Assembly: GCA_964424545.1 (NCBI GenBank)
Contig: CAYRJN010000019.1
Coordinates: 1-31,218, forward strand
Direction: 5' to 3'
DNA: 31,218 nucleotides
Source of the DNA: JAUVIB01 sp964424545
GTDB lineage: Bacteria; Calditrichota; Calditrichia; Calditrichales; Calditrichaceae
Position numbers and translations under genes: made by a program. Positions 1 to 7,317 of this stretch are shown here, in pieces (the first letter of the stretch is position 1; each line of letters begins with the position of its first letter). Under the pieces are notes generated by a model. The model ran no database searches and was not told where the DNA came from. It was given only the letters and a program-made list of their open reading frames with translations.

Positions 1-203
1 TACGACAGGGTAATAAATATGTTCCACCCTTGTTTTTATAAAACTTATCAATTTAATGAATATATAAATAAGTATCAAAAAAAAGCGATTTGAAGGAAAA
101 AAATAATTTCAACCTATATCGTATGTAGAGAAGCATTGATAGTAGATAAAAATGGATTTTTTTAATTTTTTTGTGGAAACGGGAAAAAAGGAAATATGAT
201 GTG

Positions 204-261
204 TAAGACTTCTCCTTTGCATCCCGATAAAAAAATCGGAACGCCGGTAGAAACGACATGG
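204..261 (+). repeat. Dispersed intergenic repeat, copy A
   Basis: The stretch starts TAAGACTTCTCC, contains the small hairpin CCGAT-AAAAAA-ATCGG and ends GTAGAAACGACATGG. It aligns along its whole length with 14154-14212 (copy B): the TTCTCC head, the CCCGATAAAAAA hairpin arm and the GAAACGA tail are shared, at roughly 70-75% identity by eye. Both copies are in the same orientation and outside genes. I infer a family of short palindromic intergenic repeats; the copy number elsewhere in the genome is unknown from here. Confidence 0.6.
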
Positions 262-272
262 TCGTGCTATTT

Positions 273-419
273 ATGCATTTCCCTATTAAGGATATTTCAT
301 CAAAAAAACTGAGATATAACGACGTAGATTTTCATTTGGATAAGCCCAATATTGCAATTGTGGAAGCAAAGAAATATCCGTATTATTGGAGTTGTGATAT
401 TATTCTGCATCCAAAATGA
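273..419 (+). CDS. Doubtful 48-aa ORF or gene remnant
   Basis: An ATG-to-TGA frame encodes 48 residues, starting MHFPIKDISS and ending CDIILHPK, with a plausible mixed composition (NIAIVEAKKYPYYW in the middle). No Shine-Dalgarno sequence precedes the ATG, which sits only about a dozen bases after the end of repeat copy A. I do not recognise the sequence. It could be a small protein, the decayed end of a lost gene, or chance. Confidence 0.15.
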   Translation: MHFPIKDISSKKLRYNDVDFHLDKPNIAIVEAKKYPYYWSCDIILHPK

Positions 420-486
420 CAAAAGGGGTTTTCGACATGGATTTTATAGCAAATTCTATAAAAGAGCTAAAACCGCAAACCCGTGC

Positions 487-2493
487 TTATAGTTGTTCGG
501 CAATGATTTCCGCAATATCTTTTACAACCATATCGGATTCCAATTCATTGCCGGCGTCACGCATCATGGTAAGGCAAAAAGGACAGGATGTGCAAACAAC
601 TTCGGCTCCGCTTTGCTGCGCTTCTTTAAAACGGTTTTGACGCACCGGTTCGTCACCGTGCTCTTCTTCTTTCCACATTTGGGCTCCGCCGGCTCCGCAA
701 CAAAAACTGTTATTTTTATTGCGTTCCAGCTCTACAACTTCTATACCCAAGGCTTTTAAGTCGTTGCGTGGCGCGTCATAAACATGATTGTGACGGCCAA
801 GATAGCATGGATCATGAAATGTTGCCTTAAAATCCGCTTTTTGTGTGAAAGTCAATTTGTTTTCTGATAACAGTTTTTCTATCAACTCCGTATGGTGTAT
901 AACTTCATAATCACCTCCGAATTGCGGGTATTCGTTTTTCAAAGTATGCAGACAATGGGGGCAAGTTGTAACAATCTTCTTTACCTTAGCGTTGTTTAAC
1001 GTCTGTACATTTTCCTCTGCCATCATGGCAAAAAGATATTCGTTGCCCGCTCTTCTCGCGCTGTCTCCGGTACAGCTTTCTTTATTACCAAGAACGGCAA
1101 AATTTACGTCGGCTTTATTGAGAATTTTAGCAAAGGAACGAGCAATTTTTTGTCCTTTTTGATCGAATGCTCCGGCGCAGCCTACCCAATATAAAATATC
1201 AAAATCTGGATTTTCTTCAACCGTTTTTACTATCAGATCTTCATCCTCTTTTGCCCATTTCAAGCGGTCGTCATTAATATTCCACGGATTTTGATTTCGT
1301 TCGATGCCGTTAAAGGCAATCTGTAATTCTTTGGGGAATTGCGATTCCATCAATACGCGGTCGCGACGAATAGTCAATAGATCGAACATCGGCTCATTGC
1401 CTACCGGACAAACGTCCACGCAGGCGGCGCAGGTTGTGCAGGCCCATAAAGCGGATTCACTTAAAGCGAATTCAAGCAAAGGATCTTGCGAGCCGTTTTC
1501 CGAAAGAATATTTTCTATATTATTATTAATATAATAGCGTTTATTGACTTCCAAAGCCGATGGACTTAATTCTTTGCCCGTTTGATAGGCCGGACAGACA
1601 TCCTGACAGCGGTTGCACATGATGCAGGAATAGGCGTCGATTAAGGATGTTTTATCAAGATGTTCAAGGTGCGAGGCGCCGAATTGCTCGATCTCTTCGT
1701 TTTCAAAATCGAGTCTTTCCATAGTTCCGTAAGCGCTGCGCTGTGGACGAGATAAGAAATTTATCGGCCCCATAAATAAATGAGCATGTTTACTATGCGG
1801 AAAATACGGGATAAACGCTAAAATCAGGCCAAGCGCTATCCACCAGCTAAAATGTTCCGCAATCAAAAGCGTATGCGGACTCATACCCGCCCACAATTGA
1901 GAGAGGCCGGAAGCAAACGGTTGCCAAACATCCGTCCCTTCGTCGGCGATTTTAAAACTGGCTCCCAAAAAGCGAAATCCGATATGCATTAATATAAAAA
2001 GACCGACTATTAAAGAATCTTTACGCATACCTTTGGCGGCATGGTCATAAAGTTTAACATTGGCTCTAATCATCAATAAATCGGAGGAATAAATAAAACG
2101 GCGTATAAGAAAAAACGACATGGATACAATTGCCAAAACGCTGAATATATCCACAAAAAGCCGATAATAGTCGCCGACGGCGTCGCGGCCCATAAAAACT
2201 AATTCTGCTATATAGCCCTCTAAAATATCGCCGGGATTGACAAGAAAATATAAAATAAAAGCCCAGGCCAAAAATAAATGGAATAAGCTGACGACAAAAC
2301 GTTTTTTTAACACGGTTTTTTGCGATACAACGACTATAACTGCTTCGCTTAATCTCTTCCACATATTATCGAAATAAAGATTTCCCTGCCCTTTTCCAAT
2401 AACCCCTATCATTTTTGAAAATGATTTCCATGTTAAAAAAAGCGAAATTAGAACGAGAATAACAAAGGCAATTTTTTCATAATCTGTCAGCAT
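487..2493 (-). CDS. Membrane-anchored Hdr-like iron-sulfur reductase (HdrD/GlpC-type)
   Basis: This 668-aa protein has an integral-membrane N-terminus with about five hydrophobic segments (near residues 9-26, 66-88, 111-134, 157-178 and 218-240), in the manner of NarI-like cytochrome b subunits. Two [4Fe-4S] ferredoxin motifs follow: C290-x2-C293-x2-C296-x3-C300-P and C352-x2-C355-x2-C358-x3-C362-P. Two cysteine-rich CCG domains come last (WVGCAG at C439, then TTCPHC; DPCYLGRH, then SFCCGAGG and TSCPFC), the type that binds non-cubane clusters or a catalytic cluster in heterodisulfide reductase HdrB/D and GlpC. Such fused proteins are thought to pass electrons between a cytosolic donor (often an electron-transfer flavoprotein) and the quinone pool. 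No EtfAB genes lie nearby, so the partner is unknown. It is the last gene of the rny-def-pepA run, 44 nt after pepA. Confidence 0.88.
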   Translation of the reverse strand: MLTDYEKIAFVILVLISLFLTWKSFSKMIGVIGKGQGNLYFDNMWKRLSEAVIVVVSQKTVLKKRFVVSLFHLFLAWAFILYFLVNPGDILEGYIAELVFMGRDAVGDYYRLFVDIFSVLAIVSMSFFLIRRFIYSSDLLMIRANVKLYDHAAKGMRKDSLIVGLFILMHIGFRFLGASFKIADEGTDVWQPFASGLSQLWAGMSPHTLLIAEHFSWWIALGLILAFIPYFPHSKHAHLFMGPINFLSRPQRSAYGTMERLDFENEEIEQFGASHLEHLDKTSLIDAYSCIMCNRCQDVCPAYQTGKELSPSALEVNKRYYINNNIENILSENGSQDPLLEFALSESALWACTTCAACVDVCPVGNEPMFDLLTIRRDRVLMESQFPKELQIAFNGIERNQNPWNINDDRLKWAKEDEDLIVKTVEENPDFDILYWVGCAGAFDQKGQKIARSFAKILNKADVNFAVLGNKESCTGDSARRAGNEYLFAMMAEENVQTLNNAKVKKIVTTCPHCLHTLKNEYPQFGGDYEVIHHTELIEKLLSENKLTFTQKADFKATFHDPCYLGRHNHVYDAPRNDLKALGIEVVELERNKNNSFCCGAGGAQMWKEEEHGDEPVRQNRFKEAQQSGAEVVCTSCPFCLTMMRDAGNELESDMVVKDIAEIIAEQL

Positions 2494-2537
2494 ATCAATG
2501 GTTCCCCATTCTTAGTAGATATCTTTATAAACCGATT

Positions 2538-4049
2538 TTACATTATTTTTTCAATCGCATTTAACGCTTCGCCCAATAATTTGGGGCCGAAACCCGTCGC
2601 TCCTTTTTTCATAAATTTTTTATGACTCGTATTATAGGCCGTTCCTGCCATATCAATATGCGCCCATTTGCTTTTTCCGACAAATTGTTCTAAAAATTTA
2701 GCGGCCGTAACGGCGCCTCCCCAACGCGAACCGATATTTTTAATATCCGCAAAATCACTTTTTAATTCCTCGAAATAAGCATCTAGCAAAGGCATTCTCC
2801 ATAACAAATCGGCTGATTGTTCGCCCGCGCGTAGTAAAACCTGCGCCAATTCGTCGGATTTGCTAAACAAAGCGGCCATTTTATCGCCGAGCGCTACAAC
2901 GGCAGCGCCTGTTAAAGTGGCAAAATCAATCATTAAATCGGGTTTATATTTATCTGCCGTATAAGCGAGCGCATCGGCCAGAATTAAACGGCCTTCGGCA
3001 TCCGTATTAATGATCTCTATGGTTTTCCCGTTGTAGGCTTTAACGATATCGCCCGGTTTAACAGCGCCGCCGTCCGGCATGTTTTCAACTGCAGGAATAA
3101 CGCCGAGAGCTTCATATTTCGGCTTGATGTGCGCAACGACGGACATCATTCCAACTACGGCAGCTGCGCCGGCCATATCAAATTTCATCTCTTCCATATT
3201 TGCGGACGGTTTTATGCTTATGCCGCCACTGTCAAAAGTTACGCCTTTACCAATCAAAGCCAGCTTCTTTTTTACCGCCTTTTTCGGCTTGTAATGTATT
3301 ATTATTAGATATGGATTTGCTGCGCTTCCTTGAGCGACGGCAAGTAGAGCATTCATTTTATTCTGCTTTAATTCTTTTTTGTCGAGATATTCCACCTTGA
3401 TTTCAGGATATTCCGAAAATATATTTTTAGTCTCATTTAACAGTTTTTCCGGTGATAAAATATTAGAGGGCATATTGGCCAGATCGCGGGTAATATTAAC
3501 CGCTTCCATATAATAAAGGGTTTTCTGAATAATTTTTCGAAAACGAGGCGTATATTCTGCCTTTCGACAGACAAAAACATAATGGTGCTCAATTCCCTTC
3601 TCTTTTTCCTTGCTTGAAAATTTATCAACCCTATAACGTTCGTAATATACGCCTTCCAAAAAACTTTTTAATAGCCGCTCTTTTTCGAAATCAATATTGC
3701 ACAAAAGAATGTAATTACGCTTGCTGGAAACCCTCTTTTGTATTGTTGCCACGGACGAACTGAGCTGTGAAATTTGGTCTTTTGTGGGATTGTCGTATTC
3801 ACCCAAACCGACGAGTAATATCCTTTTGATACTCGGTAAATTTTTCGGATATAGCAAAGCCGTTTCATTGAATTCTCCCGAGAAATCTTTTAAAGCAAAA
3901 TAATCGAGTAATTCATTGGAGATATCATCGGGAAAAGGACGCATATTTTTTTGCCGTTTGCGAATAAAAGATTTTTCGAAAAATAAAATCAGCAGATCGG
4001 CGTTTATCCCTTTCTTCGGCAGAGTGGCGATTAAAAATTTTGTCTTCAT
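2538..4049 (-). CDS. pepA: Leucyl aminopeptidase (M17 family, PepA-like)
   Basis: This is a cytosolic dizinc/dimanganese aminopeptidase of family M17, which normally forms hexamers and removes N-terminal residues from peptides. The signature N-T-D-A-E-G-R lies at 348-354. The metal and catalytic residues line up with E. coli PepA at a constant offset of minus two: K268, D273, K280, D291, D350, E352 and R354. I start it at the ATG at 4049 (MKTKFLIATL), preceded by AAAGA. An in-frame TTG 10 codons earlier has no better ribosome site. At 503 aa it has normal length. The N-terminal half (about residues 1-180) is divergent, as is usual in M17. It follows def by 48 nt and precedes the Hdr-like gene by 44 nt, so co-transcription is likely. 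The def/pepA pairing fits N-terminal processing and peptide turnover. Confidence 0.93.
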   Translation of the reverse strand: MKTKFLIATLPKKGINADLLILFFEKSFIRKRQKNMRPFPDDISNELLDYFALKDFSGEFNETALLYPKNLPSIKRILLVGLGEYDNPTKDQISQLSSSVATIQKRVSSKRNYILLCNIDFEKERLLKSFLEGVYYERYRVDKFSSKEKEKGIEHHYVFVCRKAEYTPRFRKIIQKTLYYMEAVNITRDLANMPSNILSPEKLLNETKNIFSEYPEIKVEYLDKKELKQNKMNALLAVAQGSAANPYLIIIHYKPKKAVKKKLALIGKGVTFDSGGISIKPSANMEEMKFDMAGAAAVVGMMSVVAHIKPKYEALGVIPAVENMPDGGAVKPGDIVKAYNGKTIEIINTDAEGRLILADALAYTADKYKPDLMIDFATLTGAAVVALGDKMAALFSKSDELAQVLLRAGEQSADLLWRMPLLDAYFEELKSDFADIKNIGSRWGGAVTAAKFLEQFVGKSKWAHIDMAGTAYNTSHKKFMKKGATGFGPKLLGEALNAIEKIM

Positions 4050-4097
4050 ATTATCTTTCTTTATAAAAATTGAACACAATGAAATACCGCTTTATAA

Positions 4098-4598
4098 TTA
4101 AAAAGAGAGCGGTATTTCCCCCTTTATTTGTAATACTTTTCGTTTTATTGGACTAATTCTATCAACAAAAAGCACGCCGTTTAGATGATCGTATTCATGT
4201 TGAATTACGCGCGACGGCCATCTATTCAATATTTCGACGTACTCTTTACCGCTTTCATCCTGATATTTTATCTCGATTCTTTCCGGACGTAAAACCTCTT
4301 CCCTTACGCCGGGAACGGATAAGCAACCTTCTTCAAGCGTTGATTCACCCCAGTTATTTATTATTTCGGGATTGATATAGACCTTTTTTTGTTCATTTTC
4401 GTCCAAAGGCGAAACATCTACAACAAACAAGCGCACACTTCGTCCGATTTGCGGCGCGGCAAGTCCGATGCCGTCCTCTTTATACATCACTTCAAACATA
4501 TCCTTCACAAAGCTTTTTAATTGTTCATCGAAAACGGTTATCGGTTCGGCTTTTCTTCTTAAAATCGGATCGCCGATTATTTTAATATCATATAGCAA
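4098..4598 (-). CDS. def: Peptide deformylase
   Basis: The enzyme removes the formyl group from the initiator methionine of nascent proteins, using Fe2+ or Zn2+. All three family motifs are present in 166 aa: motif 1 G-I-G-L-A-A-P-Q (43-50), motif 2 E-G-C-L-S (metal ligand C92) and motif 3 Q-H-E-Y-D-H (metal ligands H134 and H138, catalytic E135). No ATG is available at the right place. The best start is TTG at 4598, preceded by GAGG with a 6-nt spacer, so translation may be modest. The gene sits 276 nt downstream of rny and 48 nt upstream of pepA on the same strand. Confidence 0.95.
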   Translation of the reverse strand: MLYDIKIIGDPILRRKAEPITVFDEQLKSFVKDMFEVMYKEDGIGLAAPQIGRSVRLFVVDVSPLDENEQKKVYINPEIINNWGESTLEEGCLSVPGVREEVLRPERIEIKYQDESGKEYVEILNRWPSRVIQHEYDHLNGVLFVDRISPIKRKVLQIKGEIPLSF

Positions 4599-4659
4599 TT
4601 GCAGCCTCGAAAATAAATTTTAAAATTAATGGTTTATTAAAATTTTATTATTTCTGAAT

Positions 4660-4790
4660 ACAGCTTAGATTTACAGTAGCAGATTGCTGTATTTATATTC
4701 CTCCTTTCGGCGGAAAGTCAAATATTGGGTTTAATTTTACCGATCTGTCATTTCCAATCTCGTATAGACGAGATCGTAATCGATTCATTG
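4660..4790 (-). other. Structured segment between rny and def (possible RNA element)
   Basis: Read on the minus strand, this stretch has three inverted repeats in a row. First is ATCTCGT-CTAT-ACGAGAT (about 4759-4776; 7 bp perfect, extendable to 9 with a G-T pair). Next is CTTTC-CGCC-GAAAG, which runs straight into an AAAGGAGG box (about 4702-4718). Last is ATACAGC ... GCTGTAT (about 4658-4692; 7 bp, 21-nt loop). None is followed by a T-run, so they do not look like intrinsic terminators. They could be a processing site, an attenuator for def, or repeat remnants. Confidence 0.35.
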
Positions 4791-4827
4791 TTAGATTCAT
4801 CGATTTATCGGAGAATAACCTATTCAT
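4693..4827 (-). CDS. Doubtful 44-aa ORF in the rny-def gap
   Basis: The ATG-to-TAA frame gives a basic 44-residue peptide, starting MNRLFSDKSM and ending DFPPKGGI. It has no clear ribosome-binding site and fills a gap that also contains several hairpins. A strong AAAGGAGG sequence at its very 3' end is not followed by any standard start codon. I do not recognise the peptide. It may be a small protein, a decayed gene or chance inside a structured RNA. Confidence 0.15.
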   Translation of the reverse strand: MNRLFSDKSMNLTMNRLRSRLYEIGNDRSVKLNPIFDFPPKGGI

Positions 4828-4874
4828 TACGTGCGCAGTTAACTTCACAAAACAATTTGCAAGGTTACTTATCC

Positions 4875-6455
4875 TTATTCATATCCCTCGCTAAAATCAT
4901 CCGTAAATTTGGAACTGACCGTTTTTCGGATGACGCAGACCTTAATTTGTCCGGGATATTCCATACTGCTGCGTATTTTAGTAGCGATATCCGTTGACAA
5001 CAAATCGGCTTTTTCATCCGAAATTTTCTCAGGTTCTACAATTACGCGAATCTCGCGTCCTGCGGAGATTGCATAAGTTTTGGAAACGCCTTCAAATGAA
5101 TTGGCAATATCTTCGAGATTGGTGATACGCTTAGTATAGGCCTCAAGCGTATCGCGGCGTGCGCCTGGGCGGCTGCCGCTGATTTTATCCGCAGCCGTTA
5201 CCAAAACCGAAATGGGAGAAATAGGCTCGGCCTCTTCATGATGAGCCAATATAGCGTTGATAACAACTTTGTGCTCTTTACATTTCTCGGCGATTTCCAC
5301 ACCGAGCGTAACATGGCTGCCCTCGGCGCTGTTACTGATTGCTTTACCGATATCATGAAAAAGTCCGGCGCGGCGGGCTAACTTTACGTTAAAGCCCAAT
5401 TCGGCTGCCATGGATCCAGTTAACAAAGCCACCTCTTTAGCGTGTTGCAGCATATTTTGCCCGTAGCTATAGCGATAACGCAGTCTACCGAGGTTTTCTT
5501 TCATAAGGGGATGAACATGTGTGATGCCGAGTTCGTTGAGCGTCTCCTCCGCCGCCCGGCGTATGGAGCGCTGCACCTCTGAAGTTGCTTTTTGAAACAT
5601 TTGCTGGATATTTTTTGCATTGATATTTTTGCTTTTAATCAAATTTTTCATAGTTATACGGGCGATTTCACGAGCAACGGGATCGTATCCGGAAAGCACA
5701 ACTAATTCCGGCGTATCGTCTACAATTACTTTGACGCCTGTAATTTCCTCAAAAGCGCGGATATTGCGGCCTTCTTTACCAATAATCATACCCTTAAAAC
5801 GTTCATTAGGCAATTCAACCGTGGAAAGCGTGGCTTCCATGGTAAACTCATAGGCCAGATTTTCAATAGCATTTGCGATAATTTCTTTGGCTTTGCGCTG
5901 AGCGCTTTCTTTTGCTTCGTCTCGTATTTCCTTCATTATTTGAATCGATTCCAACTTAGTCTCTTTTTCCAAATTTTTAAAGAGCTGCTCTTTAGCCTCT
6001 TCAATAGTTAAGTTGGTAATACGCTGAAGCTGGGTATTCTGTTTATTAATAACGTTGTCAACTTTCTTATGCTTTTCGTATAATAATTCCTCTAATTCAT
6101 TTATCTTTTTTTCTTTATTATTTATACGATCTTCTTTGATTTTCAGATGATTTTCTTCCCGCTTTAATTCTTTCTCTTTTTTTAATAATTGAGATTCCAA
6201 ACGGTTGTACTTCTCTTCTTTGCGCTGTAATTCTTTTTGAAAATTAGAACGTTTTTGCTGCAATTCCACTTTGAATTGATACAAACGATCTTTATTAATT
6301 TTATCGGCTTTTTGTTTGGCCTCTTCGATAATTTGCTCGCTTGCGCCTTGTACTTTAGTAAGTTTCATACGATAAACGGTATAGCCGATAGCGATACCGA
6401 TAAGTAATACGGCAATATTAATTATTGTTGAGATAATCGATATATTTTCTAACAT
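4875..6455 (-). CDS. rny: Ribonuclease Y
   Basis: This is a membrane-anchored endoribonuclease that starts mRNA decay. The 526-aa protein has the canonical order: an N-terminal transmembrane helix (about residues 7-28), a long charged coiled coil (about 35-200), a KH RNA-binding domain with I-I-G-K-E-G-R-N at 224-231, and an HD phosphodiesterase domain with H367-D368 (FHDIGK) followed by AHHEEAEP and TAADKISGSRPGARR. The ATG at 6455 is preceded by GGGGAAATAA. The length matches the family, with a short non-conserved C-terminal tail (about 13 residues). It is the first gene of the leftward run and has a long non-coding region upstream. Confidence 0.96.
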   Translation of the reverse strand: MLENISIISTIINIAVLLIGIAIGYTVYRMKLTKVQGASEQIIEEAKQKADKINKDRLYQFKVELQQKRSNFQKELQRKEEKYNRLESQLLKKEKELKREENHLKIKEDRINNKEKKINELEELLYEKHKKVDNVINKQNTQLQRITNLTIEEAKEQLFKNLEKETKLESIQIMKEIRDEAKESAQRKAKEIIANAIENLAYEFTMEATLSTVELPNERFKGMIIGKEGRNIRAFEEITGVKVIVDDTPELVVLSGYDPVAREIARITMKNLIKSKNINAKNIQQMFQKATSEVQRSIRRAAEETLNELGITHVHPLMKENLGRLRYRYSYGQNMLQHAKEVALLTGSMAAELGFNVKLARRAGLFHDIGKAISNSAEGSHVTLGVEIAEKCKEHKVVINAILAHHEEAEPISPISVLVTAADKISGSRPGARRDTLEAYTKRITNLEDIANSFEGVSKTYAISAGREIRVIVEPEKISDEKADLLSTDIATKIRSSMEYPGQIKVCVIRKTVSSKFTDDFSEGYE

Positions 6456-7245
6456 TTATTTCCCCAAATAGTTATTATTTATCATTATTACTATCAAATA
6501 GTTATATAAATTAACCAATTTCGCTCTTTATAGCAAAATATAATAGGAGAATGGTGTAAGAAGAAAGATAGCGGTTAAAGAAATTTTGCCGGCCAATATT
6601 TGCGGGAGCTACAAATAAGGAGCCTAAGGAATAAGAATGTAGCGCAGTCCCCTTTCCTTAAAAAATAGAAGAGAGAACTTTTTTATTGCTTTGGGATTGC
6701 CGTCTTACCAGCCATTTTACATGAGTCGAAAACTTACCCCTCCTACATTTAATTCTCTTTGATAGTGTGAGCTTGTCGTTCCTTTCAGCAAGGGTTTTAC
6801 GTAGTTTACAGATTTTCTTTGCAGATAGTCAATCTATTTTACACCTAATCATTTTGAAAAGTTATTTCCGTCTTCAATCTTTGAAAATCTATGTTAATCT
6901 GTGTCAAAAAATATTTTAACAATAGAATAATATCTATGCGTTTTAAACCGCTGAAATTGGGGTGATTTAACCGGAAGTAACACTTCGGCATCGCTAAGGG
7001 TAAGTCTGTTTGTTTGTCTTTTTTAAAAAAATGGTGTCATTGCGAGCGGAACGAAGTGTAGTGAGGCAATCACCTCCGGAAAATCCTATCAACACGATGA
7101 GAACAATTTTCCTTTCTCCGTATGTCGAGAGTAGTGTTATTACTTTTTGAATTGTGCAAATTGATGTTAATTTACGGGATTAGTAAAAAAAGTACGGCCG
7201 TTTTAAGAAAAATATTAAATTTTCCCCTTTTCAGTGTATATAGAA
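6456..7245. other. Long intergenic region between divergent rny and the giant gene
   Basis: I find no credible gene in this 0.8 kb. It holds a short repeat at 7035-7073. Around 6889-6907 lies a phrase of the 'AATCTATGTTAATCTGTGTC' type, which resembles common dispersed intergenic sequence. The region must carry promoters for rny (leftward) and the giant gene (rightward). Base composition drifts from AT-rich to more mixed around 6580-6790, which could mark decayed DNA. Confidence 0.5.
7035..7073 (+). repeat. Short 'CATTGCGAGCGGAACGAAG' type intergenic repeat
   Basis: The sequence reads GTCATTGCGAGCGG, then AACGAAGTGTAGTG, then AGGCAATCACC. ATTGC near the left end and GCAAT near the right end are inverted. 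Similar GTCATTGCGAGC...GGCAATC units recur between genes in many unrelated bacterial genomes, so I read it as a REP/MITE-like unit. Only one copy is seen in this window. Confidence 0.55.
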
Positions 7246-7274
7246 TTGAATCTATATCCTAATTATCATATCTT
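7238..7274 (+). promoter_or_regulatory. Candidate promoter with overlapping inverted repeat
   Basis: A sigma-70-like TTGAAT (7246-7251), 17-nt spacer and TATCTT (7269-7274) lie about 45 bp before the ATG of the giant gene. A perfect 7-bp inverted repeat, ATATAGA-attgaa-TCTATAT (7238-7257), covers the -35 box and could be an operator. The DNA is AT-rich, so chance matches are expected. Confidence 0.3.
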
Positions 7275-7317
7275 TGCAAAAAAAACATGTGCTAATAAAA
7301 TTGACCGGAAAAAAAAT

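Larger units (their letters stand above)
1..486. other. Intergenic stretch downstream of the Fe-S reductase gene
   Basis: I see no convincing gene here. The stretch is very AT-rich. It holds a dispersed repeat copy (204-261), a doubtful 48-codon plus-strand ORF (273-419) and a perfect 8-bp inverted repeat (TTTTATAG / CTATAAAA, 442-463) just beyond the 3' end of the minus-strand operon. That hairpin is AT-only and no T-run follows it on the minus strand, so it is not a textbook terminator. Confidence 0.6.

Noticed and set aside
53..259. Minus-strand 68-codon open frame
   Set aside because: The composition is dominated by Phe/Lys/Tyr/Leu from AT-rich DNA and it overlaps repeat copy A; no start signal or family resemblance.
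442..463. Hairpin TTTTATAG/CTATAAAA as terminator of the reductase operon
   Set aside because: The stem is AT-only with no following T-run on the minus strand; I keep it only as a note in the intergenic entry.
4050..4079. TTG start 10 codons upstream of pepA ATG
   Set aside because: The ATG at 4049 has an AAAGA box and gives normal M17 numbering (active-site residues exactly two behind E. coli).
4725..4997. Plus-strand 90-codon open frame
   Set aside because: It runs into the 3' end of rny in antisense, has no ribosome site or recognisable motif, and is best explained as a shadow frame.
7234..7317. GTG start 28 codons upstream of the giant gene's ATG
   Set aside because: That segment (LYPNYHIFAKK...) overlaps the -35/-10 candidate and has no ribosome site. 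The ATG at 7318 fits better, though its own ribosome site (CCGGAAAAAAAA) is weak.
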